DNA of 23,749 bases from Natrinema soli (lineage in GTDB: Archaea; Halobacteriota; Halobacteria; Halobacteriales; Natrialbaceae). Positions 22,920 to 23,749 of the stretch are shown here, one piece after another (the first letter of the stretch is position 1; every line of letters starts with the position of its first letter). Below the pieces are notes generated by a model that did no database searches, was not told the origin of the DNA, and was given only the letters and a program-made list of their open reading frames with translations. Made by a program: the position numbers and the translations under genes. The DNA is taken from the NCBI RefSeq assembly GCF_028618695.1, contig NZ_JAQIVI010000365.1, positions 1-23,749 on the forward strand, in the 5' to 3' direction.

Positions 22920-23749
22920 ATGACAGCATGTGCCCGGATTCAGGCGTCACTGCTCTGGCGAATGGTCGTCGCCCTGGCCGTGCTGACGGTCGTCTCGATA
23001 CTCATCGCTGCGACGGCGATCGTGGTCGGCGGCTCGCTCGCGTGGCTCGGGATCCTCGTCGTCGTCTACGTACTCGAGACGCTGCTCCTGCCGTTTTCCG
23101 GGGATATTTCGGGTTGCTGCAGTGGACGCTCACGCATCCCCTCCGCGTCGCGATCGCGAGCGGGATTCCCCTGCTCCCGGTCCTGTACTACTGGCCGGTC
23201 CGGGACGAAATCCGGGAGTTCCAGGCGGAACTCGGGAAAGCGGGCGCGCCGGCGTCCGAAACCCATCCCGAGCTGGCGGCGGTGGCCCGTCGGCTCGCCC
23301 AGCAGGGAGCCGTTCCGGAGCCGGCCGTCTACGTCGCCGATCGCCGACGGCCGGAGTCGTACGCCGTCGGCGGCCGCTCGAGCGGGACCGTCATCGTCAC
23401 AACGGGGCTCGTGAATCGGCTCTCGGCGGGGGAGCTGGAAGCGGTGCTCGCACACGAACTCAGCCACCTCGCGAACGGCGACAGCCGCATCATGAACCTC
23501 GTGCTCGTTCCGATGCTGGTCGCCGAACACGTGGGGTCGGACGATCCGCCGTCCCGAAAACTGCTGGTCTCCCAGCCGCTTGCCTATCTGGCCCGGCTCG
23601 TCCTGTGGGCGCTCCTGACGGTCGTCACGACGGGACAGCGACTATGCTGTCAGTTCGGGATCGCGGTCCTCTCGCGCGGTCGGGAGTTCGCGGCCGACAG
23701 GGGAGCCGCGGAACTGACGGGCGCGCCGAGCGACCTCGCCAGCGCGCTC
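22920..23749 (+). pseudogene. M48 (HtpX-like) membrane metalloprotease with a frameshift; runs off the window
   Basis: From the ATG at 22920 the first 58 codons encode two membrane segments (MVVALAVLTVVSILIAATAI and AWLGILVVVYVLETLLLPF). The frame then goes wrong at a run of four T (23094-23097). With a fifth T it continues as FFRGYFGLLQWTLTHPLRVA into a perfect protease domain: SYAVGGRSSGTVIVTTGLVN, then AVLAHELSHLANGDSRIMN with the zinc HExxH. After a further hydrophobic segment comes REFAADRGAAELTGAPSD with the third ligand Glu. The domain is open to base 23749. M48 enzymes degrade misfolded membrane proteins. The intact active site argues for a very recent mutation, a sequencing error or slippage at the T run rather than old decay. 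Confidence 0.85.

Overview
The window looks like chromosomal DNA of an extremely halophilic archaeon (class Halobacteria; a Natrialbales-type organism is plausible but not provable from the sequence). The evidence is high GC with long antisense shadow ORFs, very acidic proteins, AT-rich TATA-like boxes about 27 bases upstream of start codons (leaderless transcripts), and haloarchaea-typical families: HalOD1, a Bat-type PAS/GAF/HTH_10 regulator, tandem UspA, SPW, an AglD-like membrane domain and an orphan beta-class DNA methylase. No rRNA, tRNA, CRISPR array or complete insertion sequence was seen.

Layout. 1-1891: the tail of a carboxymuconolactone-decarboxylase-like gene, a small two-helix membrane protein, and a minus-strand exported/membrane protein whose expected start codon reads ATC behind a perfect Shine-Dalgarno. 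2287-7031 (minus): a probable envelope-glycan operon. In transcription order it holds a sulfatase-fold hydrolase with Thr at the nucleophile site, a second small alkaline-phosphatase-superfamily protein, and two GT4 glycosyltransferases joined stop-to-start. Diverging from it at 7156 is a flippase-like integral membrane protein (AglD C-terminal/LPG-synthase type). 8307-9985: two tail-to-tail DUF457 membrane hydrolases and a DedA protein. 10085-11500: an arylsulfotransferase-like protein with membrane segments at both ends and a ten-glycine linker. Together 2287-11500 reads as a surface glycan/glycolipid synthesis, export and decoration neighbourhood; this is inference from families and proximity.

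11658-17417 holds a tandem universal stress protein, a HalOD1 protein, a 1052-residue multi-PAS/GAF bacterio-opsin-activator-type regulator, and a DNA N4-cytosine methylase. The methylase is probably of the haloarchaeal CTAG-specific type, and I find only two CTAG sites in the whole window. 17617-20693 holds three membrane proteins (one acidic, one multi-helix, one SPW) and an FMN reductase. It also holds an AT-rich inverted repeat (18255-18275) and an 86-base imperfect palindrome (20077-20162) that looks like a MITE or structured-RNA element.

The last 3 kb is unusually damaged: a lipoprotein split by a one-base frameshift near 21775, a remnant of a sensor histidine kinase (about 22531-22822) with its own frameshift, and an M48/HtpX-like protease broken by a missing T at 23094-23097 although its zinc site is intact. 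Either this is a decaying region or the sequence carries indel errors there. The ATC start in the first gene set fits the second explanation equally well.
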